Shown here one piece after another: positions 38,146 through 47,315 of a stretch of 64,000 bases of DNA. Under the pieces are notes generated by a model, which was not told the origin of the DNA, made no database searches, and worked only from the letters and a program-made list of their open reading frames with translations. The stretch is taken from NCBI GenBank assembly GCA_965221785.1, contig CBDCSR010000002.1:124001-188000 (forward strand). The letters run 5' to 3'. The translations under genes were made by a program, and so were the position numbers. Numbering within the stretch: the first letter of the stretch is position 1; each line of letters opens with the position of its first letter. This DNA is from BD2-11 sp965221785 (GTDB lineage Bacteria > Gemmatimonadota > Gemmatimonadetes > Longimicrobiales > Gaopeijiaceae).

Positions 38146-39174
38146 ATGGACGGTTCTGACGCAGACCGTGTCAACGGCGCGGCCGAGAACGCCAATGGAA
38201 ACGGAGGCGCGCCCCACGCGAGCGCGCGCCGCATCCTCACGGGCATCTCGTCGCGCTCGTGGGAACATCCCGCGGATCGCGCAGCGCTCGCGGCGCTGCG
38301 AAAGCTCCCCGTCTTCGACGAGGTCCTGAAGACCCTCTTCGGCTTCTTCGGCGAGAAGCCCATCCGGCTCGCGTTCCAGGCGAACGCCCTGCGGGTGAGC
38401 GAGCACCAGTACGGACACATCTACGAGCGCTACCGGGACATCGTGGAGACGCTGGACACCGAGGAGTACCCGCTCTACGTGTCCCAGACGCCGATCGCCA
38501 ACGCCGGCGCCTACGGCATGGACCAGCCTTTCATCATCCTCAACTCGGGGACGGTCCTGATCCTGAACGATGACGAGCTTTCGTTCATACTGGGTCATGA
38601 AGTGGGCCACATCATGAGCGGCCACGTGCTGTACCGCACGATGATGGTGCTGTTGATCCAGCTTGCCAGCCTCGGATTCCCGATCGTCGGACTCGCCGCA
38701 CGGGCCGTGCTCATGGGGCTGCTGGAGTGGTCCCGCAAGAGCGAACTCTCCTCGGACCGCGCCGGGCTGCTCTCCATCCAGGACGCGGATGTCGCCATGA
38801 CCGCGATGATGAAGATGGCCGGCGGCGGCACTTCTTCGAACCTCAATCTCGGCGAGTTCGTGCGCCAGGCCGAGGACTACCGCGAGGGCGGAGATGTGGC
38901 CGACCACGTCTTCAAGGTGCTCAACCTGCTCGGCGTCACCCATCCGTTCTGGGTCCTGCGCCTCTCCGAGGTACGGAGCTGGATCGAGAGCGGCGAGTAC
39001 GACCGGATCGTGGCGGGAGAGTACCCTCGCCGCGACGACCCCGACCCGTCCTACCGCGAAGACATATCTTCGGCGGCCGAGGCATACGCGGAGGAAGCGC
39101 GCAGCTTCATCGGATCCATGCGCGGGGCCGCCCGCAGAATGGGCGACTCGATCAGGGACAACATCCGCAGATAG
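38146..39174 (+). CDS. M48-family zinc metallopeptidase
   Basis: A 342-residue protein with an HEVGH zinc motif at residues 151-155 and the third ligand Glu200 in SRKSELSSDRAGLL. A hydrophobic stretch (about 165-192) lies between them, probably a membrane hairpin. The N-terminal 30 residues are polar and disordered. Upstream of the catalytic site, ANAGAYGMDQPFIILNSGT is typical of M48. Ste24/HtpX-like enzymes degrade misfolded membrane proteins. AAAGGAGA precedes the ATG. Confidence 0.88.
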   Translation: MDGSDADRVNGAAENANGNGGAPHASARRILTGISSRSWEHPADRAALAALRKLPVFDEVLKTLFGFFGEKPIRLAFQANALRVSEHQYGHIYERYRDIVETLDTEEYPLYVSQTPIANAGAYGMDQPFIILNSGTVLILNDDELSFILGHEVGHIMSGHVLYRTMMVLLIQLASLGFPIVGLAARAVLMGLLEWSRKSELSSDRAGLLSIQDADVAMTAMMKMAGGGTSSNLNLGEFVRQAEDYREGGDVADHVFKVLNLLGVTHPFWVLRLSEVRSWIESGEYDRIVAGEYPRRDDPDPSYREDISSAAEAYAEEARSFIGSMRGAARRMGDSIRDNIRR

Positions 39175-39190
39175 GCCCGGGACCACTGGC

Positions 39191-40468
39191 ATGCGCATTC
39201 TGATCGTCGGCAACGGAGGGCGCGAACACGCACTGCTCTGGAAGCTCGGCCGGGACGCACCCGAAGCCGGTTTCCACGCGACGCGCCCCAACGCCGGGAT
39301 GGCCGCGGTGGCGCGGCCGGTCGACATCTCCCCGACGGACGTGCAGGCGTTGACATCCTGGGCAGTGGACCGCGGGATGGACCTGGTGGTGATCGGTCCG
39401 GAAGTCCCGCTCGCCCTCGGCCTCGCAGACCGCCTGGAGGCGGCGGGCGTGCCCGCGTTCGGACCCTCGCAGGCGGCCGCGCGCATCGAATCGAGCAAGG
39501 CCTTCGCCAAGGACCTCATGAGCGCCGCGGGCGTGCCCACGGCCGACTACCGCGTCTTCACCGACGCGGCGCGGGCCGAAGCGTACGTGGTGGAGGGAGG
39601 CGGGCCCTGCGTGGTGAAAGCCTCAGGTCTGGCGGCGGGAAAGGGCGCGATCGTATGCGACGATCCGGATGAGGCCTGCGTCGCGATCCGGCAGATGCTC
39701 GTCGAGGGCGGCATGGGCGATGCCGGACGCGAGGTCGTGATCGAAGAGCGCATGAACGGCGAGGAACTCAGCGTCTTCGCCCTCGCTGACGGGGAGCGGG
39801 CCGTTCCGCTGGTCGCCTCGCAGGATCACAAGAGGATCGGCGAGGGCGACACCGGGCCCAACACCGGCGGCATGGGGGCTTACGCGCCGGTCTCCCTGGC
39901 CACCGCCGACCTGATCGCGCGGGTCGGCGACGAAATCCTGGATCCCGTGCTGCACGCTCTCGCGGAGGCAGGCTGTCCTTTCCGCGGGCTCCTGTACGCC
40001 GGCCTGATGCTCACCGATCAGGGGCCCAGAGTGGTCGAGTTCAACTGCCGCTTCGGGGACCCCGAGACCCAGGTCGTACTTCCTCTGCTCGAGGGTTCAC
40101 TGCTGGACCCGATGATGGCGGTCGCCGACGGGAGCGGGCTCGCGGGATACCGTGCCGGCACCGCCGGGGGAGCCGCGGTGACCACGGTGCTGGCGTCCGA
40201 AGGATATCCCGGGTCCTACCGGACGGGCGCGGCCATGGAGATCCCCGAATCTCTGGCGGACGACCCCGACGTGCTTCTCTTCCACGCAGGCACCCGGCAC
40301 CACGAAGGTGCGGTGCTGAGCGCGGGAGGACGCGTGCTCGCCGCGACCGGGCTCGGCAACACGCTGGTGGAGGCCGCGGAGCGTTCCCGGCGCGCCGCGC
40401 GCGAGATCCGCTTTGAAGGCAAGTACTTCCGTTCCGACATCGGAGGGCGCGAGCTGGCGAGAAGCTGA
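39191..40468 (+). CDS. purD: Phosphoribosylamine--glycine ligase
   Basis: A 425-residue ATP-grasp enzyme of de novo purine synthesis, converting phosphoribosylamine and glycine to GAR. It shows VGNGGREHAL at the N-terminus, IGPEVPLALGLAD, KASGLAAGKGAIV in the ATP-grasp domain, QDHKRIGEGDTGPNTGGMGAY and EFNCRFGDPETQ. It uses the phosphoribosyl pool supplied by prs in the same window, but they are not linked. Confidence 0.96.
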   Translation: MRILIVGNGGREHALLWKLGRDAPEAGFHATRPNAGMAAVARPVDISPTDVQALTSWAVDRGMDLVVIGPEVPLALGLADRLEAAGVPAFGPSQAAARIESSKAFAKDLMSAAGVPTADYRVFTDAARAEAYVVEGGGPCVVKASGLAAGKGAIVCDDPDEACVAIRQMLVEGGMGDAGREVVIEERMNGEELSVFALADGERAVPLVASQDHKRIGEGDTGPNTGGMGAYAPVSLATADLIARVGDEILDPVLHALAEAGCPFRGLLYAGLMLTDQGPRVVEFNCRFGDPETQVVLPLLEGSLLDPMMAVADGSGLAGYRAGTAGGAAVTTVLASEGYPGSYRTGAAMEIPESLADDPDVLLFHAGTRHHEGAVLSAGGRVLAATGLGNTLVEAAERSRRAAREIRFEGKYFRSDIGGRELARS

Positions 40469-40545
40469 CTCCTCGTGCGATCCCGGAGCCGCACAACGCC
40501 CGACGGTACAACCTCGACAACCCCACTTCGTGAACCAGGGAAACC

Positions 40546-40854
40546 ATGATCATTACCACCACGCCAACGCTGGAAGGACGTCCGGTGCGCGACTACCTCG
40601 GCATCGTCACCGGGGAGGCGATCATCGGCGCCAACATCTTCAAGGATCTGTTCGCGGCCGTCCGGGATGTCGTGGGCGGGCGCTCCAACGCGTACGAACG
40701 CGCGCTGAGCGATGCGCGCGCGCATGCCCTGCGTGAGATGGCCGAGCGCGCCGCCGACCGGGGCGCCAACGCGGTCGTGTCCGTCGACCTGGACTACGAG
40801 GTGATCAACAACATGCTCATGGTGACCGCCGCGGGCACCGCCGTCGAGACCTGA
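40546..40854 (+). CDS. YbjQ/UPF0145 family protein
   Basis: A 102-residue protein of the 'heavy-metal-binding' YbjQ family, a pentameric small fold of unclear function. The conserved core runs LEGRPVRDYLGIVTGEAIIG, then NAYERALSDARAHALREMAE and DRGANAVVSVDLDYE. There is no signal peptide or membrane segment. It lies between purD and mutM on the same strand. Confidence 0.9.
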   Translation: MIITTTPTLEGRPVRDYLGIVTGEAIIGANIFKDLFAAVRDVVGGRSNAYERALSDARAHALREMAERAADRGANAVVSVDLDYEVINNMLMVTAAGTAVET

Positions 40855-40896
40855 GTCTCACCTCATCCTCCCCCACCTCCAGCCGCCGGAGTCAGA

Positions 40897-41727
40897 CTGC
40901 CGGAGCTTCCTGAAGCGGAGACGATCGCGCGCGGCCTCGCGCCGCACCTCACCGGCCGGACGGTCTCCGGCGTGCGCGTTCGTCGCCCCGACCTGCTGTC
41001 GGAGCCGGCCGGCGTCTTCGCCCGCGGCATGAGCGGCGTCGAGATCGACCAGGTGGGACGGAGGGGCAAGAACGTGGTGTGGTTCTGCTCCCCGGACACG
41101 GTTCTGGTGATCAATCTGGGGATGACCGGCCGCCTTCTGCTTCATCCGCGCGGCGACCCCTCCCCGCTCCCCGTCCACACGGGCGTCACCTTCGATCTGG
41201 CCGGCGGCGACGCGGCAGTCTACAGCGACGTGCGCCGATTCGGGCGGTTGCAGCGCTTCTCCGGGCGCTTGTGGCGACGCTGGTCGCGCACGCTGGGGCT
41301 CGAACCGCTCGGCCGCTCCTTCACCGCCCGCCGCCTGGCGGCCGAACTCGCCCGCTCCCGCTCACCGATCCGATCGTGGCTGCTCGATCAGCGGCGTGTC
41401 GCCGGGATCGGAAACATCTATGCCAACGAGGCGCTGTTTCTAGCCGGCATCCATCCAGCCGTGCCGGCGCGGGCGATTCCGGCGGCGAAGGTCGCGCCCT
41501 TGCACCGAGCCATACGCCGGGTGCTGCGGGCCGCCATCGCCGCCTGCGGCACAACCCTGCGGGACTACCGCGACCCCGCCGGGCTGGAAGGATCGTTCGG
41601 TCCCCGTCTGGTGATATACGGTCGAGAAGGTCAGCCCTGCGTGAAGTGTCCGGGGGTTGTCCTGAGGACGGTGATCGGCAACCGATCGGCGTTCCACTGT
41701 CCCCGCTGCCAGCCGCCACCCCAATGA
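40897..41727 (+). CDS. mutM: Formamidopyrimidine-DNA glycosylase (Fpg/MutM), CTG start
   Basis: A 276-residue base-excision enzyme that removes oxidised purines such as 8-oxoguanine and nicks the site. The product begins (M)PELPEAETIARGL: Pro1 is the catalytic nucleophile and must be N-terminal after Met removal, so translation has to start at the codon just before CCG, here CTG. GGAG is 5 nt upstream. The first ordinary start (GTG, 40972) would drop the catalytic Pro and Glu. Lys in RRGKNVVW, the H2TH region (DQRRVAGIGNIYANEAL) and a C-terminal C-x2-C...C-x2-C zinc finger are present. Confidence 0.93.
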   Translation: MPELPEAETIARGLAPHLTGRTVSGVRVRRPDLLSEPAGVFARGMSGVEIDQVGRRGKNVVWFCSPDTVLVINLGMTGRLLLHPRGDPSPLPVHTGVTFDLAGGDAAVYSDVRRFGRLQRFSGRLWRRWSRTLGLEPLGRSFTARRLAAELARSRSPIRSWLLDQRRVAGIGNIYANEALFLAGIHPAVPARAIPAAKVAPLHRAIRRVLRAAIAACGTTLRDYRDPAGLEGSFGPRLVIYGREGQPCVKCPGVVLRTVIGNRSAFHCPRCQPPPQ

Positions 41728-43334
41728 CCATCATTTCGTGGATGCATCCGCCCGAGCACGGAGCGCGGCGGGGCGCCGGGCTGGCAAGGGGCCTTGAAGG
41801 GGCGATGCGAGCGCTGTTCCGTGGGCGAGCCGCCGGGACCGTCGCCACCGTGGCCCTCGTCTCGTTCGGTTCCCTTCCCGGGCAGGCCTCGGGCCAGGAC
41901 GGCATCGTCGTTCCCGACCTGCCCGTGCACGAGTTGACGCTCGACAACGGGCTGCGGCTCATCATCCTCCCCAGGCCATCGGCTCCGACCGTGGCGTTCG
42001 TCGTCGAGTACGCGGTCGGGGGCATAAACGAGACCCTCGGGTCGACCGGCACGGCCCACCTCCTGGAGCACATGCTCTTCAAGGGCACAACCACGGTGGG
42101 CACCCGTGACGTGGACGCCGAACTCGATCTCTTCGTGCGCATGGACGCCGCCCACGACTCCCTGCTGTTCGAGTCGTCCGCCGCCGCCCCCGACACCGCC
42201 CGGCTCAGGACGCTCCGGGAGCGCGTCGCCACCTACGAAGGTCAGGCGCAGGCCCCCGTGGTCTCCAACGAATTCAGCCGCATCCTCACGAGGAACGGAG
42301 CCCGCAACCTCAACGCGACCACATCCTCGGAGGCTACGACCTATTTCGTGGAGCTCCCGGCCAACCGGGCCAAGATGTGGTTCCTGCTCGAGAGCGACCG
42401 GGCGCACAACCCCGTCTTCCGCGAATTCTACACCGAGCGCGACGTGGTCATGGAGGAGCGACGTACCCGGGTGGACACCAACCCCGGAGGCCTGCTCTAC
42501 GAGGTCCACCTGGCGACGGCGTTCCTGATGCACCCCTACGGGGTTCCGGTGGTCGGGTACATGTCGGACCTGGAGCGGCTGTCGCGCAGCGACGTGGAGG
42601 AGTACCACCGGCGCTACTACGGTGCCCGCAATGCCGTGGTCTCGATCGTGGGCGACGTGGTGCCCGACTCGATCGCGGCCTGGGCGCGCGACTACCTCGG
42701 CGACATCCGCTCCGGCGACCCCCCTCCCCCGGTGCTCGCCGTCGAGCCTCCGCAGCGGGGCGAGCGCCGGGTGGAGCTGGTAATGGACGCCGAGCCGCAG
42801 CTGCGGGTGGGGTGGCATACGGTGAGCGGTCGCCACCCGGACAGTCCGGCGCTCACCATGCTGGCGTCCGTCCTGTCGGGGCGGCGCACCTCCCGCCTCT
42901 ACCGGCGTCTGGTTACACAGGACCGTCTGGCCGCCGCGGTCACCGCGTCCACCGTCCCCGGATCGCGCTTCCCCGGACAGTTCGTCGTGCACGTAACCCC
43001 ACGCGCGCCGAGCACCCCCGCCCAGATCGAAGCGGCCCTCTACGAGGAAATCGAGCGCCTGGCGCTGGAACCTCCCGAACAGAGGGAGCTGCAGCGCGTG
43101 CGCAACCAGTTGGTGGCGTCCGGCGTGCGGCGCCTGCAGTCCAACCTGGGGCTCGCGCTTCAGCTCGCCAGCTCGGTCACCCACTACGGCGACTGGCGGA
43201 CCACATTCGAACGAACCGCGCGGCTCTACGACGTCCAGCCCGCCGACGTGCAGCGCGTGGTGCAAACCTACTTCACGCGCGACAACCGAACCGTCGCCAC
43301 CCTCGTGAAGAGCACCGGGGAAACCGACCCGTGA
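41724..43334 (+). CDS. M16-family zinc metallopeptidase, active subunit
   Basis: A 536-residue exported peptidase of the pitrilysin/processing-peptidase family. The inverted zinc motif HLLEH is at about 112-116, and a downstream Glu in ERDVVMEERRTR gives the third ligand. Some 50 extra residues separate the motif from the NATTSSEATTY strand. A signal peptide (RALFRGRAAGTVATVALVSF) begins at an internal ATG, 41805, which has AAGGGG just upstream; the start overlapping mutM, 41724, lacks a Shine-Dalgarno. Either start is possible. The catalytically degenerate partner gene follows and overlaps. Confidence 0.9.
   Translation: MTIISWMHPPEHGARRGAGLARGLEGAMRALFRGRAAGTVATVALVSFGSLPGQASGQDGIVVPDLPVHELTLDNGLRLIILPRPSAPTVAFVVEYAVGGINETLGSTGTAHLLEHMLFKGTTTVGTRDVDAELDLFVRMDAAHDSLLFESSAAAPDTARLRTLRERVATYEGQAQAPVVSNEFSRILTRNGARNLNATTSSEATTYFVELPANRAKMWFLLESDRAHNPVFREFYTERDVVMEERRTRVDTNPGGLLYEVHLATAFLMHPYGVPVVGYMSDLERLSRSDVEEYHRRYYGARNAVVSIVGDVVPDSIAAWARDYLGDIRSGDPPPPVLAVEPPQRGERRVELVMDAEPQLRVGWHTVSGRHPDSPALTMLASVLSGRRTSRLYRRLVTQDRLAAAVTASTVPGSRFPGQFVVHVTPRAPSTPAQIEAALYEEIERLALEPPEQRELQRVRNQLVASGVRRLQSNLGLALQLASSVTHYGDWRTTFERTARLYDVQPADVQRVVQTYFTRDNRTVATLVKSTGETDP
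41735..41788 (+). repeat. 54-bp dispersed repeat, copy A
   Basis: TTCGTGGATGCATCCGCCCG... ending in GCGCCGGGCTGGCAAG. It is identical to copy B (48922) in 42 of 54 positions without gaps. If translated it encodes SWMHPPEHGARRGAGLA in the same frame as copy B. Confidence 0.65.
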
Positions 43335-44824
43335 CCGGCTTCGGGCCAGGGCGCCAGGCGGTGATCGCCATCCTGCTCGCGGCGGCGGCTGCGACGCCGG
43401 AGGGAGCGACTGCGCAGAGACCGCCCGCGGACCGGGACGCCATCGAGGCGCTCCGATTCGCCCCGCTTTCCTTCACCCCGCCCGCCCCCTCGGAGCACGA
43501 GATCGAGGGCGTGACCGTCTTCTTCCTGGAAGACCACTCCCTGCCTCTGGTGAACGTCTACGCACGCTTTGCGGGCGGTTTCGGACTCCTCGGCCGCGAA
43601 CTGTACGCCGCAACCACCGCGCTTCCCTCGCTGCTGCGCTTCGGGGGAACGATCGAGCTGCATCCCGACTCCGTCGACGAACAGGTCGACCAGCACGCGC
43701 TGCAGCTCGCGTTCGGATCCTCGGGCGGGAGCACCTCCGCGACCCTGAACTCGCTCACCGGCAACCTCGAACCCGGTCTGCGCCTGTGGAAGGACATGCT
43801 CCTCAATCCCCGCTTCGATTCGGTGCAGGTCGAGGTGTGGCGCGGCCAGGAGCTGGAGAGCGCCCTGCGCCGCCCCGACGATCCGGGCCGCCTGGCCTTC
43901 TCCGAGTTCAACCGCCTCATGTTCGGCGACCACCCGATCGGCTGGGAAATGGAACCCGGCGATCTCGAACCGGACGACCTCTCGCCAGACAACCTGCGCG
44001 CCGCCCATGGTCGCATCCTGTGTCGGGACAACCTGACGCTGGGGGTGTCGGGCAACCTGGCATGGGAGGAAATCGAAGCCCACCTGCGTGAGTTCCTCTC
44101 CGGATGGCCCTCCTGTGAGGAGGTGCTGCCCGAACCGCCGGTGCCCGACATCCTGGACGATCCGGGGGTCTACCTGATCCCGCGGGAGCTGGACCAGACG
44201 ACCATCGTCATGGCGCACCGAAGCTCCATCCGCCAGGAGGACTCCGGCGACTACTTCGCCTCCCGCATCGCCAACTCCATCCTCGGGTCCGGGGGCTTCT
44301 CGAGCCGGATCCTGAACCGGGTGCGCACCGAACTCGGCCTCTCCTACAGCGCGGGCTCCTTCTGGACCACCCCCGACGACAACGACGGGATCGTGGGCGC
44401 CCTCACGCGAACGAAGAGCGAGTCGACGATCGCCGCGACGCGGGCGATCCTCGAGGTGATGGAGGAGATGCGCAACTCTCCTCCCGCGCGCGACGAGGTG
44501 GAATCCGCCGTGGAAGCGGCCAGCAACGGTTTCTCCTTCAACTTCCAGGGGGCGATGCAGGTCGTCTCCCGGCGCGTGCTGCACGATGCCCGGGAGCTGC
44601 CGGAAGACTGGCTGGAGCGGTACGTGGCGGGGGTGCAGCGCGTCTCGGCAACCGACGTTCACAACGTCCTCCGCAGGCATCTGGAGCCGGGCCGGATGGT
44701 CATCCTCATTCTGGGGGATCCGTCCCGGTTCGACCTGCCCGTCGAGACGCTCGGGGAAGTGACGATCTGGGAAGTGGAGGGAGTCTCCGATCCGGTTCGG
44801 CCGGTCGGACCGTCCCCAGGGTGA
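43331..44824 (+). CDS. M16-family peptidase homologue, inactive subunit
   Basis: A 497-residue exported protein (signal MTGFGPGRQAVIAILLAAAAAT, GTG start). The fold is M16-like, but the zinc motif is absent: the aligned helix reads GLLGRELYAATTALPSLL with no HxxEH. The C-terminal domain keeps the R/Y-containing substrate-binding segment (LNRVRTELGLSYSAGSFW). Heterodimeric M16 enzymes in bacteria and mitochondria often pair an active and an inactive chain, as here. The two genes overlap by 4 bp. Confidence 0.88.
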   Translation: MTGFGPGRQAVIAILLAAAAATPEGATAQRPPADRDAIEALRFAPLSFTPPAPSEHEIEGVTVFFLEDHSLPLVNVYARFAGGFGLLGRELYAATTALPSLLRFGGTIELHPDSVDEQVDQHALQLAFGSSGGSTSATLNSLTGNLEPGLRLWKDMLLNPRFDSVQVEVWRGQELESALRRPDDPGRLAFSEFNRLMFGDHPIGWEMEPGDLEPDDLSPDNLRAAHGRILCRDNLTLGVSGNLAWEEIEAHLREFLSGWPSCEEVLPEPPVPDILDDPGVYLIPRELDQTTIVMAHRSSIRQEDSGDYFASRIANSILGSGGFSSRILNRVRTELGLSYSAGSFWTTPDDNDGIVGALTRTKSESTIAATRAILEVMEEMRNSPPARDEVESAVEAASNGFSFNFQGAMQVVSRRVLHDARELPEDWLERYVAGVQRVSATDVHNVLRRHLEPGRMVILILGDPSRFDLPVETLGEVTIWEVEGVSDPVRPVGPSPG

Positions 44825-44856
44825 AGCGGGGCCATCCGGGCCCGCCGCCCTCCGAG

Positions 44857-45585
44857 CTACCTCGTGCCGACGTGGATCGCCGCGATCCCGAAGGTCAGCA
44901 GTTGCCAGCGGACCGTGCTGAATCCCGCGTCCAGCAGTCGCTGGCCCAGGGCTTGCGGGCCCGGGAACTCACCGACCGAGGCCGGCAGATAGCTGTACGC
45001 CCAGCGGTGCCCCGACACGATCCGGCCGACCGCCGGAAGAATGTGCCGGAAGTACCAGAGATATGCGGCCCGGACGATCGGGTTCGGGGGAATCGTGAAT
45101 TCGAGAACGACCAGCGGGCTCCCGTCGCGCAGCACCCGCCGCAGCTCCGCCAACCCCAGGTCGAGGCGGGACAGGTTGCGCACCCCGAAGGCCACCATGG
45201 CGCCGTCGAAGGACTCGTCGGCAAAGGGCAGATGCTGCGCGTCCCCGCACAGCGGGTGCACGGGCAGACGAGCGCTCTTCCTCCGGCCCCTGCGCAGCAT
45301 GGGTTCCGCGAAGTCCAGCGCCACCACCCCGCCCCGGAAGTCCGGGCGGGTCGCCAGTTCGATCGCCAGGTCGCAGGTGCCCGCACAGGCATCCAGGTAT
45401 CGGGCGGAGTCATGACGGGAATAGTCGAGCGCGCGCACGGCCCGCCGGCGCCACCAGCGGTCGACGCTCAGGCTGAGCACGCGGTTGAGCAGGTCGTAGC
45501 GCGGCGCGATGCGCGAGAAGATCTCGTGCACCTGGCGCGCACGGTCCTCACCCGACGACGGCTGACCTCCAGAAACGTTCATCAT
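44857..45585 (-). CDS. ubiE: Ubiquinone/menaquinone C-methyltransferase (UbiE/MenG)
   Basis: A 242-residue class I SAM-dependent methyltransferase. It has VHEIFSRIAPRYDLLNRVLSL, the SAM-binding LDACAGTCDLAIEL and VALDFAEPML, MVAFGVRNL and VLEFTIPPNP. It most likely methylates demethylmenaquinone, because the phylum suggested here uses menaquinone; that is inference. The gene is convergent with the M16 pair and divergent from the sigma-factor gene, 38 bp apart. Confidence 0.93.
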   Translation of the reverse strand: MMNVSGGQPSSGEDRARQVHEIFSRIAPRYDLLNRVLSLSVDRWWRRRAVRALDYSRHDSARYLDACAGTCDLAIELATRPDFRGGVVALDFAEPMLRRGRRKSARLPVHPLCGDAQHLPFADESFDGAMVAFGVRNLSRLDLGLAELRRVLRDGSPLVVLEFTIPPNPIVRAAYLWYFRHILPAVGRIVSGHRWAYSYLPASVGEFPGPQALGQRLLDAGFSTVRWQLLTFGIAAIHVGTR

Positions 45586-45623
45586 CGATTCTCGTACGGG
45601 ATGGCGCGAACCTCATCCGGCGG

Positions 45624-46214
45624 ATGTCCTTGAACTACCAGAGCGTCGAAGACGCGGAACTCGTAACCCTCGCCGCCGAGGGTCGCGAGAGCGCCTATCG
45701 CGAACTGCTCTCCAGATACGAACGTCCCGTCTTCTCCCTCATCTATCGAATGGTGAGGAATCGCACCGTCGCCGAAGATCTGGCGCAGGAAGCCTTCATC
45801 CGCACCTTCAATGCGATCGATACCTACAATCCCCAATACAAGTTCTCCAGTTGGATCTTCAAGATCGCAAACAACCTGACCATCGATCATCTGCGCAAGC
45901 GGCGCGTGCCCACGGTTTCGATGCACGGCGCGCCGGACGCGGTCACTCCGGAGGCCCAGGCGCGCACCAGCCTGGTGGTGCAGTCGCACGGAGAGAGCCC
46001 GGAGGAATACGTTCAGAACCGCGAGCTCGCCGGCCAGATCGAGGCCGCGATCGGGGAGTTGCGCGAGGAGTATCGGGTGGTGGTGCTGCTCCGCCACATC
46101 GAGGGACACACATACGACGAGATCGCCCGCATCCTGGACATCCCGCTGGGCACGGTAAAGACCTACCTTCACCGGGCCAGGGCCGAGCTCAAGCTTCGGC
46201 TCGCCGAGGCATGA
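45624..46214 (+). CDS. ECF RNA polymerase sigma factor
   Basis: A 196-residue group 4 sigma factor. Region 2 includes YRELLSRYERPVFSLIYRMV, AEDLAQEAFIRTFNAI and SSWIFKIANNLTIDHLRKRR; region 4 carries ELREEYRVVVLLRHIEGHTY, then EIARILDIPLGTVKTYLHRAR. The polar linker between them is about 55 residues. It resembles RpoE/SigW-like envelope-stress factors and precedes an anti-sigma factor and three envelope genes. The regulator's own promoter was not found. Confidence 0.95.
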   Translation: MSLNYQSVEDAELVTLAAEGRESAYRELLSRYERPVFSLIYRMVRNRTVAEDLAQEAFIRTFNAIDTYNPQYKFSSWIFKIANNLTIDHLRKRRVPTVSMHGAPDAVTPEAQARTSLVVQSHGESPEEYVQNRELAGQIEAAIGELREEYRVVVLLRHIEGHTYDEIARILDIPLGTVKTYLHRARAELKLRLAEA

Positions 46215-46370
46215 TTCGATGCGCATGGACGCGAAACTTCCCCGAGGCTCGTGCCGTACGCCGGGAGAGCCGATGCACGGCACGGATGTTTGGACTACGA
46301 TGACCCCGGATCCTGGAGATCCCGCGAAGATGGGAACGCGACGACAGGCAGAGGCAGGGACAGGCCGCAG

Positions 46371-47315
46371 ATGAATTCGGACCGATCCAGCTGCTGCGGG
46401 AATCTGGACGATGACGCGATCCAGAGCCTGCTCGACGCCGCCGAAGGACGTGTCGACGCGGAAGCCGAATCCGCCCGCCGACATCTGGCGGACTGCCTCG
46501 ATTGCCAGGCCCGGGTGGATGCCTGGCGGGAGGTCTTCGGTGAACTCGGCCAGCTGCGCCGGTTCGCCCCTCCCGGCCGTTTCGCCGAGCGGGTCCTGTC
46601 CGGGATCGAACTTCCCGGCGAGGCCGCGAGTCCGTCCCGGGCGTGGTCCTGGGGCCGGCTGCGCCGCTGGCTGTCCCGGACGGCCGCGGACGCGCATCTC
46701 TCCGGGCGCCGGCTGCAGGACCTCGCGGACGGTGCGCTTTCGCGGAAACGCGCTACGCTGGCAAGGGCCCACCTGGCGACCTGCACGGACTGCGAGGACA
46801 GGCTGGCGGGCTGGCGGCGCCTGATCGCCACACTCGAGGTCCTGCCCTCCTTCGCGCCCCCTGCGGGCTTCGCGGAGAGGGTGATGGCGCGCTGGCGGGA
46901 GATGGCCGAAGAGGCCACCGGCCAGAGCCGGGCTGCGCGAGGGTGGCGACTCTGGCCTCGTTCGCCGCGTGGCTGGGTGCTGGCGGGGACGCTGACCGGC
47001 ATGCCGGTCGCCGCCTTCGCGGCAGCGGCGGCCTTCCTCTCAACCGTCCCGCAGCTGACCACCGGCAGCCTCGTTACCTATCTGTGGTGGCAGGCTCGCG
47101 ATGCCCTGTCGGCGTTGGGAAGCTCGGTGCTGGCGGCGGTCATGCAGAGCGGGGCAGCCTTCCGGGCCTATTCGCTCGCAGACTACCTGATCGCGTCGCC
47201 CGCTACTGCGGTCGCGGCCGCGGCGGGCTTCACCGCCCTGATGTTCAGCTCCATCTGGGTTCTTCACCGCAACATCGGTTTCCCCCGTTTCGCGCTTCGC
47301 CATGCTCACAGCTGA
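46371..47315 (+). CDS. Membrane anti-sigma factor with two zinc fingers
   Basis: A 314-residue protein. The zf-HC2 motif H-x3-C-x2-C occurs twice: His38-Cys42-Cys45 (HLADCLDC) and His134-Cys138-Cys141 (HLATCTDC). Each is followed by FAPP-x2-FAERV, so a unit of about 96 residues is tandemly duplicated. Two C-terminal hydrophobic segments (about 195-218 and 283-305) anchor it. It sits directly downstream of the sigma factor and should hold it inactive. The ATG at 46371 is chosen because the conserved region begins there. Confidence 0.88.
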   Translation: MNSDRSSCCGNLDDDAIQSLLDAAEGRVDAEAESARRHLADCLDCQARVDAWREVFGELGQLRRFAPPGRFAERVLSGIELPGEAASPSRAWSWGRLRRWLSRTAADAHLSGRRLQDLADGALSRKRATLARAHLATCTDCEDRLAGWRRLIATLEVLPSFAPPAGFAERVMARWREMAEEATGQSRAARGWRLWPRSPRGWVLAGTLTGMPVAAFAAAAAFLSTVPQLTTGSLVTYLWWQARDALSALGSSVLAAVMQSGAAFRAYSLADYLIASPATAVAAAAGFTALMFSSIWVLHRNIGFPRFALRHAHS

